A DNA stretch of 64,000 bases from Candidatus Methanohalarchaeum thermophilum. Its GTDB lineage: Archaea > Halobacteriota > Methanonatronarchaeia > Methanonatronarchaeales > Methanonatronarchaeaceae. Below the pieces are notes generated by a model. That model had not been told where the DNA came from, searched no databases, and saw only the letters and a program-made list of their open reading frames with translations. Every line of letters starts with the position of its first letter. Position 1 is the stretch's first letter. Made by a program: the position numbers and the translations under genes. Location of the stretch: assembly GCA_001914405.1 (NCBI GenBank), contig MSDW01000002.1:62001-126000 (forward strand), written 5' to 3'. Below are positions 9,128 through 17,778 of the stretch, in pieces.

Positions 9128-10204
9128 TTAGCATAGGTTACCACCTACCTCACCAACTTGCGTTGCAGAGGCCGGGTCAACAGTAGTGGCTTCGGGCGTT
9201 GTCACAACACCCCTGACATCAGAAGAGGCTTTCTCAAACTTTCCGATGCCCCGTCTGGCTATGTTATGTGCACCGTTCTTATCACTATCCACTTCAAGTC
9301 CACAATTATCACACCTAAATCTACCTTTATGCCTATCACCGATTTCACCACACCGTGAACACCGTTGAGAAGTATACGCTTCACCCACCTCTATAACTTC
9401 TATACCTTCCCACTTTGCTTTGTACTTGATATAGTCTCGCAACTTCCAGTGTGGAAAGTTATGAAGCTTTCTGTTCATCTTCCTGCCTTTATCCTGCTCT
9501 TGTAAATCATCGAGTTCACCGAGAACTATCAGAAGGTTCTTTTCCTTCGCTGTATCAACTATCTTCCTGCTTATCTGATGACAAATATCGTCAATCTTGT
9601 TGCTGTCTTTGTTATCCCATTTCCTTCTAACATAGCCATCCGAACAATTCCTGCGAAGGAAGTAGTATTTAGCCTGTATATCGCCTATATATGTGCCGTA
9701 GCAACGGGTCTGACGGTCGGGCAGTAAGACGCTCACTGCAAGTTTATTCAGACCCATATCAACGCCTACAGCGCCGTCGTAGGTCTTCACAGGTTCTACT
9801 TCTTTGGAAACTGATAGATGAAGTTCAAAACCATACCCTTTTCTAACAATCTTTGAATCTTTCACATTGTATTCTTCTTTTATCTCCTCATGCGGTTTCA
9901 CTGGTACTGTTATACCACCATACACATCCTTTACTGGGATTTTTGCCCAGTAATCAAACTCTGTAGTGTTCTCTGCTTTCTCAACTGAAAAAGTATCATT
10001 CCTCAAGTACCAAGGATACTCTTTATCATCCTTCAGGTGTTTCCAATCCGTGTACTTATCCATCGCCTGAACAGTGGCTGAATATATATCTACATCCTCT
10101 CCTCTGATGTACCGTTGAACCTTATCATACTCTCTCCTGATAGCATCTAATTTACCCTTGTTAGGTTCAACAACCCTACAGACAATCGTTTTTTCAGCCT
10201 TCAC
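9128..10204 (-). CDS. tnpB: TnpB RNA-guided nuclease (intact)
   Basis: The 358-residue protein has all RuvC catalytic positions: D in VGVDMGLNKLAVSV (about 147), E in LIVLGELDDL, and D in DSDKNGAHNIARRG. The zinc finger is CSRCGEIGDRHKGRFRCDNCG. TnpB proteins cut DNA next to a target-adjacent motif, guided by an omega RNA from the element right end, and so keep the element at its site. The start is GTG, overlapping the tnpA stop (GGTGA). The partner tnpA is broken, so this gene is kept without a working transposase in cis. Confidence 0.92.
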   Translation of the reverse strand: MKAEKTIVCRVVEPNKGKLDAIRREYDKVQRYIRGEDVDIYSATVQAMDKYTDWKHLKDDKEYPWYLRNDTFSVEKAENTTEFDYWAKIPVKDVYGGITVPVKPHEEIKEEYNVKDSKIVRKGYGFELHLSVSKEVEPVKTYDGAVGVDMGLNKLAVSVLLPDRQTRCYGTYIGDIQAKYYFLRRNCSDGYVRRKWDNKDSNKIDDICHQISRKIVDTAKEKNLLIVLGELDDLQEQDKGRKMNRKLHNFPHWKLRDYIKYKAKWEGIEVIEVGEAYTSQRCSRCGEIGDRHKGRFRCDNCGLEVDSDKNGAHNIARRGIGKFEKASSDVRGVVTTPEATTVDPASATQVGEVGGNLC

Positions 10205-10599
10205 CGTTCCTCACCCTGATTCTCTACATATTTCTTCAACTGGTCAAAAGTTACTTCACCAGTCGTTGCCAGAAAATAAGAAGGCAACCAAAATTTGTCA
10301 TTCCACATAACCTCCTTCAACCGAGGGAATCTGTTTGTAATCACCCTTGCTGTAGCACCCTTCATAGCATTTACAAACTTTATCAAATCACTCTTTGGAG
10401 TCGCTGTAAAAAGTACATGGATATGGTCGTCACCAACCTCCTGATTATCAACCCTTATCTCATAGTTATGTGCTATCCTTTTTCACCCTCATCTTCAGTT
10501 CATCGATTACCTCATCATCCTCAAATAGGTTTCTACGATACTTTGTACACACTACAAGACAGTAGTAAAGGGAATGTACCAAATGTCTACCTTTTCATA
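10201..10599 (-). pseudogene. tnpA: Frameshifted tnpA (Y1 HUH transposase)
   Basis: The C-terminal 61 residues form an open frame with catalytic SYFLATTGEVTFDQLKKYVENQG (active-site Tyr). Upstream, in another frame, the expected N-terminus is readable (GRHLVHSLYYCLVVCTKYRRNLFEDDEVIDELKMRV) and the HUH motif is DDHIHVLF. A one-base insertion near 10470 and a disturbed start (ATGAAAAGGTAG) break it. The HUH and Tyr residues survive, so decay looks recent. Confidence 0.8.
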
Positions 10600-10709
10600 G
10601 GTTGTAATCCATCACTACACCCTACGTTGGTCGTACTATATATAAAACCACCCCAATTCACCACCCACCTAAACCAAAAGATTAAGGAAGATGACTCCTT
10701 AGGTAAAGA

Positions 10710-11170
10710 GTTAACCTTTCAATTACCCCAATTTGAGAAAATGGACATAAGAAGACCCTAAGGTATTTATGTGATTGGTCAGAACATTGAAGATAATGAG
10801 GGAACAGGCAAATTCGGGATAAGTTTTCGTTCAGGTTTTCCCGAGCTAGTTTCTTGAACTTGAAGGCCCTTGAAGTTGATCTCTATATTGACTGAAGGTT
10901 CCTAGGTGGTTTAATGGCTGCACATATCTATTCAAAGTTTCTCTAGAAGGAATAAGGTTAACTCCTCTAGTTTTAGTTAGAAAAGGATAGATAGATAAGA
11001 TAATTAAGAAAGGTTAAAGTAGTTTCGGCGACTATCAAAGTTATTTACTGTAAGGTAATTGAGTTTGGGCCTAGAAGAAGGGAAAAATGGATATGGTAGT
11101 TAGGAGCAATAAAGGATTAGGATCTAGAGGTTAATAGATGGGATATCTTTTAGGTTTACTTTAGGAGGCT
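10710..11170. other. Gene-free, purine-rich spacer
   Basis: I find no reading frame with family similarity here. The plus strand is purine-rich, the mirror of the pyrimidine-rich plus strands of the noncoding elements, so this might be a very old inverted copy, but I see no clear tips. The last 40 bases carry the leader of the next gene (GGAGG at 11163-11167). Confidence 0.3.
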
Positions 11171-11176
11171 ATGTAT

Positions 11177-11464
11177 ATGGAAGAAAGGGATATAGTCCTT
11201 GCTGGGATTATGGTTATTTCAGTAATAATTTTCTCTTATGAGTGGTTAATGGAGTTCTGGGGTGCTTCTAATTCCTTGATCGTGTTTTCTGCAATAGCTC
11301 TTGTTTCGTCTCTTGCTTTAATGATATTGTCTTTGAACGCTAAATTAGATAAGATAGAGAATGAATTATTAGAGAGGGAGAGATCGCTTAGGATCAATAT
11401 AAAAAGTTTAGAAGAGAACTTAGATTGGGTTAAGTCTCTCAGAGAAGAGAAAGAGGAGAAGTGA
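11177..11464 (+). CDS. Small membrane protein with C-terminal coiled coil
   Basis: Two hydrophobic helices (IVLAGIMVISVIIFSYEWL and SLIVFSAIALVSSLALMILSL) are followed by a charged, helix-forming tail (DKIENELLERERSLRINIKSLEENLDWVKSLREEKEEK). I do not recognise the family. The ATG at 11177 is preferred over that at 11171, since GGAGG lies 9 bases before it. It faces yggS convergently with a 19-base gap. Confidence 0.65.
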   Translation: MEERDIVLAGIMVISVIIFSYEWLMEFWGASNSLIVFSAIALVSSLALMILSLNAKLDKIENELLERERSLRINIKSLEENLDWVKSLREEKEEK

Positions 11465-11483
11465 GTTTTAGGTTATTTTTGGT

Positions 11484-12191
11484 TTAGTTTCTTTCTCCAA
11501 ATATTCCTCTTCCAACTCTGACCATGTTTGCCCCTTCTTCAATTGCAGTTTTATATGTGTTTGTCATTCCCATAGAGAGGTAACTTAGTTCTAGGTTGTC
11601 TATTTCTTTGTTGGATCTGTCGAATAGTTCTTTCATTTTTCTAAATTCTTTTCTTTTAATTTCCATATCGCTAGTTTTTCGGCCCATTGTCATTAGGCCG
11701 TCTGGCACTAGATACTCCATTTTCTTTATTTTGTTTAGAAGGGATCTGATTTTTTCGAATTCTGGTTCTATCCCATATTTCGATTCTTCTCTTGAAATAT
11801 TTACTTCAACGAAAACTGATATAGTTTCGCTTAAGCCGTTTTTGGTTCTTTTTTCTCTCATTTCTTCTCTTTTAAGTCTTTTATTTATGTTTTTAGCTCT
11901 GTATCCTGATTCAACTGTTTGTATAACATCAAATATAGGTAGGGCCTTGTTTATTTTATTAGTCTGTAAATGTCCAATAACATGCCAGGTTACGGAGTCT
12001 GATAGGTCGGTGAGTTTTTCATGTTTGTTCGTCGCCTCTGGATAAATATAGTTTTCTCCAATATGCCGAGCACCTGCATTGATAGCTTCTCTCACTTCAT
12101 CTGAGTTTCTTCCTTTAGATGCTACTAATATCTTTACATCGTCTTTTATTTCATTCCTAAGTTCTTTGTAGTTTTCATAAATTTCTACCAA
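11484..12191 (-). CDS. YggS/PLPBP family pyridoxal-phosphate homeostasis protein
   Basis: The 235-residue protein is an alanine racemase N-terminal TIM barrel alone, with the PLP lysine in ILVASKGRN, GENYIYPEA, WHVIGHLQTNK, VEVNISREESKYG, and the phosphate-binding SMGMTNTYKTAIEEGANMVRVGRGIFG. The family binds PLP and influences vitamin B6 and amino acid balance; no enzyme activity is known. Length is normal. It ends 19 bases from a convergent small membrane gene. Confidence 0.9.
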   Translation of the reverse strand: MVEIYENYKELRNEIKDDVKILVASKGRNSDEVREAINAGARHIGENYIYPEATNKHEKLTDLSDSVTWHVIGHLQTNKINKALPIFDVIQTVESGYRAKNINKRLKREEMREKRTKNGLSETISVFVEVNISREESKYGIEPEFEKIRSLLNKIKKMEYLVPDGLMTMGRKTSDMEIKRKEFRKMKELFDRSNKEIDNLELSYLSMGMTNTYKTAIEEGANMVRVGRGIFGERN

Positions 12192-12257
12192 TGATTATCC
12201 TCCCTAATTTAAATTTTTATTTTTAGTAGATTTATGTGTGAACTACCCCTACCTAGC

Positions 12258-13511
12258 TCACGTTGTTCGTGAGGAAGGGGTTTCCTGCGAGTGTTTGGAC
12301 ATTTGCTGGTTGGCGTATTCCAAACCTGTTTGTCGCAGAAAACCTTCCATAAAGGAAGATTGCTCGTTCACAGAGCATTCTTGTGATAGGAAACGATTCA
12401 TTATATTGATAGCAGAGTTTTTGTCCCTGTCAATTTCGTTTCCACAATCACATTTATAAGTTCTTTCATGTAATGGCATATCCTGTTTCTTCCCACAGAC
12501 ACAGCACCTTTTAGTAGTGCTTGCTTCGTTGATTTCTACTACCTTCTTACCTACAAGTTCTGCCTCGTAGATTAGAAACCTAACAAATCTACCTATGGTG
12601 CCTGTATTTTGTAAACTCCTGTTCAAGCCCCCTACATCCTTGTTGTTCTATGCCATATCTTTAGTATCTAAATCTCCAACTACTATAATATTCGCTTTAA
12701 TGTTCTCAACTATCTTTTTACCTAATCTATGTCGCCAATCCTTCACTTAATTAGCAAGTCTTCTTTTCACCTGTTGCAATTTCTTATTATACCATCTCCA
12801 TCTATTACTTCCTTTTTTTACATCTGTCTCATTTTGATTAAACTTCTTCCATTTTCAATTGCCAAAACTTGCCTGGTCTTGGGTTCTTGAACCCAACAAA
12901 CTTCCCACTCATATCAACTCCCATGTGTTTGTCAACTCCTAAATCGAAAGCTTGATACTCTCCGTTATCTTTGTATCTTGGAATATCTACCCCATAAGAT
13001 ATTGAGACATAGTATTCTTCTTTAACTTCATCTCTGAAAATTTCGATTTATTTAATGTCCTTATCTTCCAAATAAAACTTGGTTGAAATATCAAAAAATA
13101 GTTCTGTCTTGTCTGGATGATTGTGAAAAAACTTTATTCCCCCCTTTTTTTATTTTAAACCCAAATTAGTTATAGCATAAATTCGTGAAGTATTTACTGC
13201 CTTTAAATCTTAGTGGCTTCGCTTTATTATCTCCTTTCTTCCATAGAGAGAAGAAAGACTTGTAATTAGCGCCCAATTTCTTTAAAATCATTTGTAAGAC
13301 TTTTAAATACACCCAGTTATATTTTGAGTATCCTTCTCTTAATCTGGGTAACTTATTTTATTGATCTGTATATGTAATCTAGTTTCTTTCCTCTTTTGAT
13401 TTGTCCTTGTTTTCTTTCCAGTCCTCTATACTTTCTTTGAGTGAAAAATCATAAAGCAACCTACATATCTCAGAAAGAGAAGTAAAAACTTCTTCTTATT
13501 CTTCTGTTAAC
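12258..13511 (-). pseudogene. tnpB: Degenerate tnpB (distinct branch)
   Basis: Only the C-terminal 122 codons remain open: VVEINEASTTKRCCVCGKKQ, YKCDCGNEIDRDKNSAINIMNRF, i.e. zinc finger and RuvC III Asp. Upstream, pieces in different frames can be read (NWVYLKVLQMILKKLGANYKSFFSLWKKGD, FKGSKYF, GVDKHMGVDMSGKFVGFKNP) separated by many stops and shifts. It is beyond function. This TnpB type differs from those at 9128 and 55605. Confidence 0.75.
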
Positions 13512-13652
13512 TCAATCTTTATTTTTTGAGTCAGTTGCATTTTTCATCAACCTATTTAATATTTCGTCATATGTTCCTCTCTTTGTTATCCTTAGCTCCT
13601 TGAGCTTCTTCCGTGTTTCTTTTTCTATCTGTATGGTTGCCGGGTCTTCCAC
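13512..13652 (-). CDS. Small RHH-like protein upstream of tnpB
   Basis: The 46-residue frame (start GTG at 13652, GGAGG 8 bases upstream) reads VEDPATIQIEKETRKKLKEL then RITKRGTYDEILNRLMKNAT. The pattern fits a ribbon-helix-helix antitoxin-like DNA-binding protein (short beta strand with alternating residues, then two helices). It is intact while the tnpB after it is ruined. In archaeal IS1341-type elements small RHH genes can precede tnpB; a regulatory role is inference. Confidence 0.55.
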   Translation of the reverse strand: MEDPATIQIEKETRKKLKELRITKRGTYDEILNRLMKNATDSKNKD

Positions 13653-13790
13653 ATATACCTCCTACATAAACACTATTCAACTACTTATACACATCTTGTG
13701 GTAATTCATCCCCAACCTAAATCAAAGATTAAAGACAGGGATTTCTCACCAAAAAAAGTTAAAGGGTTTTTTGTGTTTTTATAGCTTAGA

Positions 13791-15890
13791 TTAATTTAAA
13801 TGTAGTAATAAGCTTTTTTGAGCTCTTTCCAGTTTTTTATTGTAGAACTCCTTGTCTATTCTTTTTGGGTTTTCTTCGGCTATTGAAACTTTGTTTTCAT
13901 TTTCGGCTTGTGAGTTTCTAATGATGTATTTCACTTTCTCTCCGGGGTTTTTTGAGTATCCTCTTTTTTGGTATTTTTTTAGGGCGGCTTTATTTCTGTT
14001 GTAGCATTTGTAGTCTCCTGTTTTCTTGGATGGCGTTGATTCGATAGTTAATTCTTTTATATCGTATTTTTCTTCTTTTATTTTGTTTTGATATTTCTTT
14101 AAGATTTTTTTGGTTTCAGGGATCTTTGATTTAAATTCTCTTAGGTTTTCTACTTGTTTTAGTTCTTTTAAGATCTCTTTTTGCATTTTTTTAACTATCG
14201 TGGGAATGTTTTTTCTTTCGGTTTCTATTCCTTTGGTTACAATTGATTCGTCTTCTAGGATACCGTAGTATTTATTCAGTGCACCCGCTTTGCTATTTCT
14301 TCTAGGTAAGAAAACTATCCACTTGTAGTTGTTTTCGATTTCTAGAGGGATTCCAATTTGTTCTTCTACTTGCTTCTTAAACTTTTTTAGGTTTCCGTCT
14401 CCTTTAATCCATATTGAGTCTACAATTCCGTGTAAAACCTTGAATCCGTTTTTTTCTGCTATTTTAGCTGTTTTTGTTAGTATTTTTCTCCCGTAAGCAC
14501 AAATTGATTCGTGAACTTCGATTTTCCCGTATTTTGCGTTTTTGTATCCGGTATATCCGAAGCAAGTTACCAATATCCATTTTAGTGCTCTATCTATGTT
14601 TTTGTATTTTTTTATTAGTTTTTTATCTCTTCTTTCGGTTTTTAAGGTTTTTATATTGTCTTTAATTTTTTTTCTTTTTTCCAAGATTGGTTTAAGCACT
14701 TTTGGTAGAAATCCAGTCTTTTTTTGACATATAGAGTAATTTAATTGAGGGACTTCTTCGTTTGTACAGCATCTGCAGTTAATGGTTTCCGGTGATATAT
14801 TGTGTTTCTCTATTATGTTTGGGTAAAGAGAAGAAAAATCGACCTCCACTGCATTTTTATGGAAACCCACTCTTGGTTGATAAGTAAAACCTCCTCTATC
14901 AGCTTTAAATAGTTTTTCTAGTGATTTAAATTCTTCTGATTTCTTTTTGTTCCATGGAATTAATATATCTTCTTTTATAGCTCGTAGAACTTGAATCGAA
15001 GAGATTATTGTTCCTGGACTCGCGTTCACCGTCTCGTGTATTGGTTTCTTAGAGAGCTTAGATAGTTCTAAAATCCCTTTCATACCGCTTTCTCTATAGA
15101 TAAAGCTTTTATTTTTGTTTATAGCTATTCGACCGTTTAATGAATATGAACTAGGCTTGTATACTACTCTACCATACGATCTATACGATTTTTCACTAAA
15201 GCTCTTTCTTCCTTTTTCCCTGCCAAGCTTAAAATCCGGGTAAGCTCTTTCGAATAAGTAACTTAAGGTGTTATTTTTATCTGTAAAGATCAAATCAGGA
15301 TCTATATCAGCTATATAATCTTCTAATTCCTCTATTATCTCTTTTTCTTTTCCCTTTAACTCTATATCATCTATTTTAATTGACTTAATCTCTGATTCTG
15401 TATTTAATACAGATAAACTTGGATTTATAGTTAATTCAATAGATTTTAATACAAAATCTTCCTTCAAATTAGTTTTAAATCTATCTTCCTTAGTTTCACC
15501 TTTTTTGCTTAAATTTATAGTAGGAAATAAGTTGTTTCGAATCAGAAATCTATGTGGTATGCTTATATCTACATTAAATACTCTATGTCTACTGTAATCT
15601 CCTTTCCTGTAGATTAAATCAGATAACTCCCATACATCTTTAAATTCTCTTACCTTGATCTCCTGCACTTCACGACCTGGTCTACCGGGCCAAGGTTTTT
15701 TCTTTACGGTTCTTCTATCTGCATTAGTTGAAGCTACAATGTCTTTGATTTCTCCTGGGTTCTCTGTTAGTACATAAAAAAATGGATTAAAATCAAATAT
15801 CTTCTTCTTTAGTTTCGTTCCTTCCTTATTCTTTATCCAAAGAACTATTTCATCATCTTTTATGTTTGTACTGACATCAAATAACTTCAT
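13791..15890 (-). CDS. polB2: Family B DNA polymerase, PolB2-like, altered motif C
   Basis: The 699-residue protein has polymerase motif A (VDFSSLYPNIIEKHNISP), motif B (KWILVTCFGYTGYKNAKYG) and, in place of the usual YxDTDS motif C, HGIVDSIW, so the second metal-binding Asp is missing. The N-terminal exonuclease domain is short (IDPDLIFTDKNNT) and lacks clear DxE catalytic residues. This matches the archaeal PolB2 group, thought to be inactivated or translesion-type rather than replicative. It is the last gene of an operon after a small protein and a RecA-like protein. The AT-rich sequence and long Lys-rich C-terminus are unusual but intact. Confidence 0.82.
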   Translation of the reverse strand: MKLFDVSTNIKDDEIVLWIKNKEGTKLKKKIFDFNPFFYVLTENPGEIKDIVASTNADRRTVKKKPWPGRPGREVQEIKVREFKDVWELSDLIYRKGDYSRHRVFNVDISIPHRFLIRNNLFPTINLSKKGETKEDRFKTNLKEDFVLKSIELTINPSLSVLNTESEIKSIKIDDIELKGKEKEIIEELEDYIADIDPDLIFTDKNNTLSYLFERAYPDFKLGREKGRKSFSEKSYRSYGRVVYKPSSYSLNGRIAINKNKSFIYRESGMKGILELSKLSKKPIHETVNASPGTIISSIQVLRAIKEDILIPWNKKKSEEFKSLEKLFKADRGGFTYQPRVGFHKNAVEVDFSSLYPNIIEKHNISPETINCRCCTNEEVPQLNYSICQKKTGFLPKVLKPILEKRKKIKDNIKTLKTERRDKKLIKKYKNIDRALKWILVTCFGYTGYKNAKYGKIEVHESICAYGRKILTKTAKIAEKNGFKVLHGIVDSIWIKGDGNLKKFKKQVEEQIGIPLEIENNYKWIVFLPRRNSKAGALNKYYGILEDESIVTKGIETERKNIPTIVKKMQKEILKELKQVENLREFKSKIPETKKILKKYQNKIKEEKYDIKELTIESTPSKKTGDYKCYNRNKAALKKYQKRGYSKNPGEKVKYIIRNSQAENENKVSIAEENPKRIDKEFYNKKLERAQKSLLLHLN

Positions 15891-15900
15891 CTTTACTTTT

Positions 15901-16149
15901 CTATGTTTCTCTTTTTAGTTTCTCTATCTCCATTTTCATCTCTATTAATATAGAAAGATACATACTATCCCTAGGATCTAGAGAAGCCTGATTAGATGCT
16001 GCATCCGAATTGTTTCTTGCCATTTCCATTATCTCATCAAATGCTCTTCTCTCTCTAGCTCTCAAAGCGTCTCTGAATTCACTCAAATCTTCTATTTCCT
16101 CTTCAAGTAACTTCCTATAAGTTGGCATAGTTCTACCCAATTTAACCAC
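15901..16149 (-). CDS. Small conserved protein of the PolB2 operon
   Basis: The 82-residue, highly charged helical protein (TMPTYRKLLEEEIEDLSEF, RALRARERRAFDEIMEMARN region, SMYLSILIEMKMEIEKLKRE) has no recognisable catalytic motif. Its start (GTG at 16149, or TTG/ATG at 16140/16128) overlaps the preceding gene's stop, and polB2 begins 11 bases after its stop, so it belongs to the operon. It could bridge the two larger proteins; this is inference. Confidence 0.65.
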   Translation of the reverse strand: MVKLGRTMPTYRKLLEEEIEDLSEFRDALRARERRAFDEIMEMARNNSDAASNQASLDPRDSMYLSILIEMKMEIEKLKRET

Positions 16150-16828
16150 CTACAAAATCAGTAAGATTTTTTTGTTTTCTCACGAATAAATCGACATCCT
16201 CTACACCCAGCTTCCTTATATAGTAATCCATGGTAGCTTGACGCTGTTTAACCGAAGTATCAAATGTAAAAACCTTTTCACCATATTTTACTTTTATTCC
16301 ATCCCTTATTTGGCTAAAAATTATCTTATTATCAACAAAATCACTTAATATATCACTAAATTTACTGTCATCAGATACAATGACCCCCGTTTTTGTTTTT
16401 TTCTCACAGTCTCTAGATAAACAACTTATTCCATCTCGTAACAAGGACCTGCCTTCATCCATAGGAATTTCTTCATCTAAAAACAGGTACCCAGGTTCCA
16501 CAAGAAATAATTGATCATATTCTTCATTTTTTATCTTATTTTCAAGGATTTCAAGAAGCTGATAAGCCGTAAATGCCCTACATATCTTTATTTTATCCTT
16601 TACACATCTTATACCAGACTTATTGGATTTTCTAGCTGCTTTTAATATATCTATATAGTCTAAATTATTCGATGATGCTACTATAGCCTTTTCTTTACTC
16701 AAATCCCTTACTAACGTGTTATACAATATATCATAGCAGGATCTTCCTTTAAATAAAGTTAAGTTTCCCTCAAGGTCAAGCGAACCCAGAAATTCTTTAA
16801 CCTTACCAAACCCAGTTTCAACCTGCAT
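16142..16828 (-). CDS. RecA/RadA-fold protein without a Walker A motif
   Basis: The 228-residue protein shows the RadA layout: an N-terminal strand where a P-loop should be (NLTLFKGRSCYDILYNTLVRDL, no GxxxxGKT), KICRAFTAYQLLEILENKI (RadA-like VARAxNxxHQ region), a Walker-B-like strand (YDQLFLVEPGYLFLDEEIPMDEGRSLLRDGI) and TKTGVIVSDD. Loss of the ATP-binding loop suggests a structural role, as in bacterial ImuA. It is the first gene of the polB2 operon. The RecA assignment rests on pattern, not alignment. Confidence 0.6.
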   Translation of the reverse strand: MQVETGFGKVKEFLGSLDLEGNLTLFKGRSCYDILYNTLVRDLSKEKAIVASSNNLDYIDILKAARKSNKSGIRCVKDKIKICRAFTAYQLLEILENKIKNEEYDQLFLVEPGYLFLDEEIPMDEGRSLLRDGISCLSRDCEKKTKTGVIVSDDSKFSDILSDFVDNKIIFSQIRDGIKVKYGEKVFTFDTSVKQRQATMDYYIRKLGVEDVDLFVRKQKNLTDFVGG

Positions 16829-16879
16829 TGGAAACTTAATTAAAGCAATAAAAAACTAATCACTTTTGGAGGGGTCAGT

Positions 16880-17275
16880 GAAAGTAATTTTTAAAAGCTG
16901 AAATACCACCCTCCCACCACCACATGCCTATAAACTATCACCCACCTTACTTCACATCCATTCATAAAACATGGGTATCCGATGTACCTACCTTATTTCA
17001 GACAAGAATTAGCTTTAACATCCAGGCTTATCTCACCATACCCAATCAACACCGAGAAACTATTCACTCCCTAAGAAAAGACTTGGATCTAGGCGCAAAG
17101 TAAAAAACCCATATAGGTTAACCCCTAGATGATTCCGCTTATGTTCTCCCCGAGCCAAGTCCACACCAATTGTTACACCCTACTCCTCAAAGATTTCAAG
17201 CTCACCCTAAAACCTAATCGACGCAGAAGTCCAATGATCTAATCAATCCAGAATAGACAATGGGGATCTCTTTTT
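16880..17275 (+). mobile_element. Degenerate noncoding element
   Basis: No gene is visible. The segment AAAAACCCATATAGGTTAACCCCTAGATGATTCCGCTT and the following C-rich stretch align by eye with the middle of the family D element at 7846 (CCCATATACTAACCCTAGATGGTTCCTCTT). Tips are not recognisable. It directly precedes an intact element, suggesting repeated insertion at one spot. Confidence 0.45.
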
Positions 17276-17280
17276 GGTAT

Positions 17281-17749
17281 GTGAAGTGACCTCACAGCAG
17301 AGCTGTCGGGCTTTGTGTGGCGGGATGGATCCCGATGTTGGTGGAAACACCTCTTTTTCCAGCCGACACGAACTATCGCTTTGAAGCGAGACAACCTAGA
17401 CCTGGGGTAGCCGCATACTGCGGATTATCACCTGCTCCTCGATAGCTTCACTCCACCCAACGCCAGCCGCCCCAACCTTAACGGTTTCTTGAAACCTGGA
17501 AAATTCTTATCCAAAAGAGCCACTTTTAGGAGTTACCAAAACATGTTCTCCCACCATGAAATTTTTTGGCACTCCCCCCACAGCAGAACCGTAAGGATCT
17601 CTGCCTTAAATAGTATATAAGGCAGACAAAAAGCGAAATAAACTGCCATTTACCCCTCCTAGTCACTATCAGAACTATCTAGGGTTTATAGTTGATTCAC
17701 CTTCCCCCTATAACCAGAGAGTGGGGGAAGAGGTCTTCTCAGCTACTGA
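17281..17749 (+). mobile_element. Noncoding IS200/IS605-like element, family C/D
   Basis: The 5' tip is GTGAAGTGACCTCACAGC with hairpin CACAGCAGAGCTGT and then GGGCTTTG. The interior has strong inverted words (GGGATGGATCCC, CGCTTTGAAGCG, GCATACTGCGG). The middle (TCGATAGCTTCACTCCACCCAACGCCA..., GGTTTCTTGAAACC) is shared with copies at 50855 and 51588; the 3' half (GGCAGACAAA, CATTTACCCCTCC) with those at 7846 and 8276. The 3' tip hairpin ends at the flanking GATAAA, 30 bases from the stop of yeiH. Confidence 0.7.
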
Positions 17750-17778
17750 GATAAAAAAAGTGTATTTAGGGATTTTTT

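Larger units (their letters stand above)
9075..10709 (-). mobile_element. IS200/IS605 element with intact tnpB and broken tnpA
   Basis: The TnpA-sense left end is at the high coordinate (CACCTAAACC hairpin region 10650-10709, flanked by GTTAAC on +, i.e. target GTTAAC/TTAAC on -). The right end is at 9075 (on +: GTGACATCCTCACCTACC, hairpin CCAAATC/GATTTGG, AAGGTGCTT). The element holds a frameshifted tnpA and a full tnpB overlapping by four bases. As in other TnpB elements, the 3' part of tnpB plus the right end is expected to encode an omega RNA, with its guide read from flanking DNA below 9075. Confidence 0.85.
12238..13757 (-). mobile_element. Decayed IS1341-type element (tnpB remnant plus RHH-like gene)
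   Basis: The low-coordinate end on + is GTGAACTACCCCTACC with hairpin AGCTCACG/CGTGAGGAAGGGG, and the high-coordinate end is ATTCATCCCCAACC plus hairpin, GGGATTTCTCACCAAA, flanked by GTTAAA at 13758. Inside are a heavily mutated tnpB and a 46-codon open frame before it. There is no tnpA. The ends match those of the other elements in the window although the tnpB belongs to a different branch. Confidence 0.7.

Noticed and set aside
12300-13700. Repeated short inverted words as a CRISPR array
   Set aside because: No regular spacing or repeated unit of constant length; they are transposon tip hairpins.
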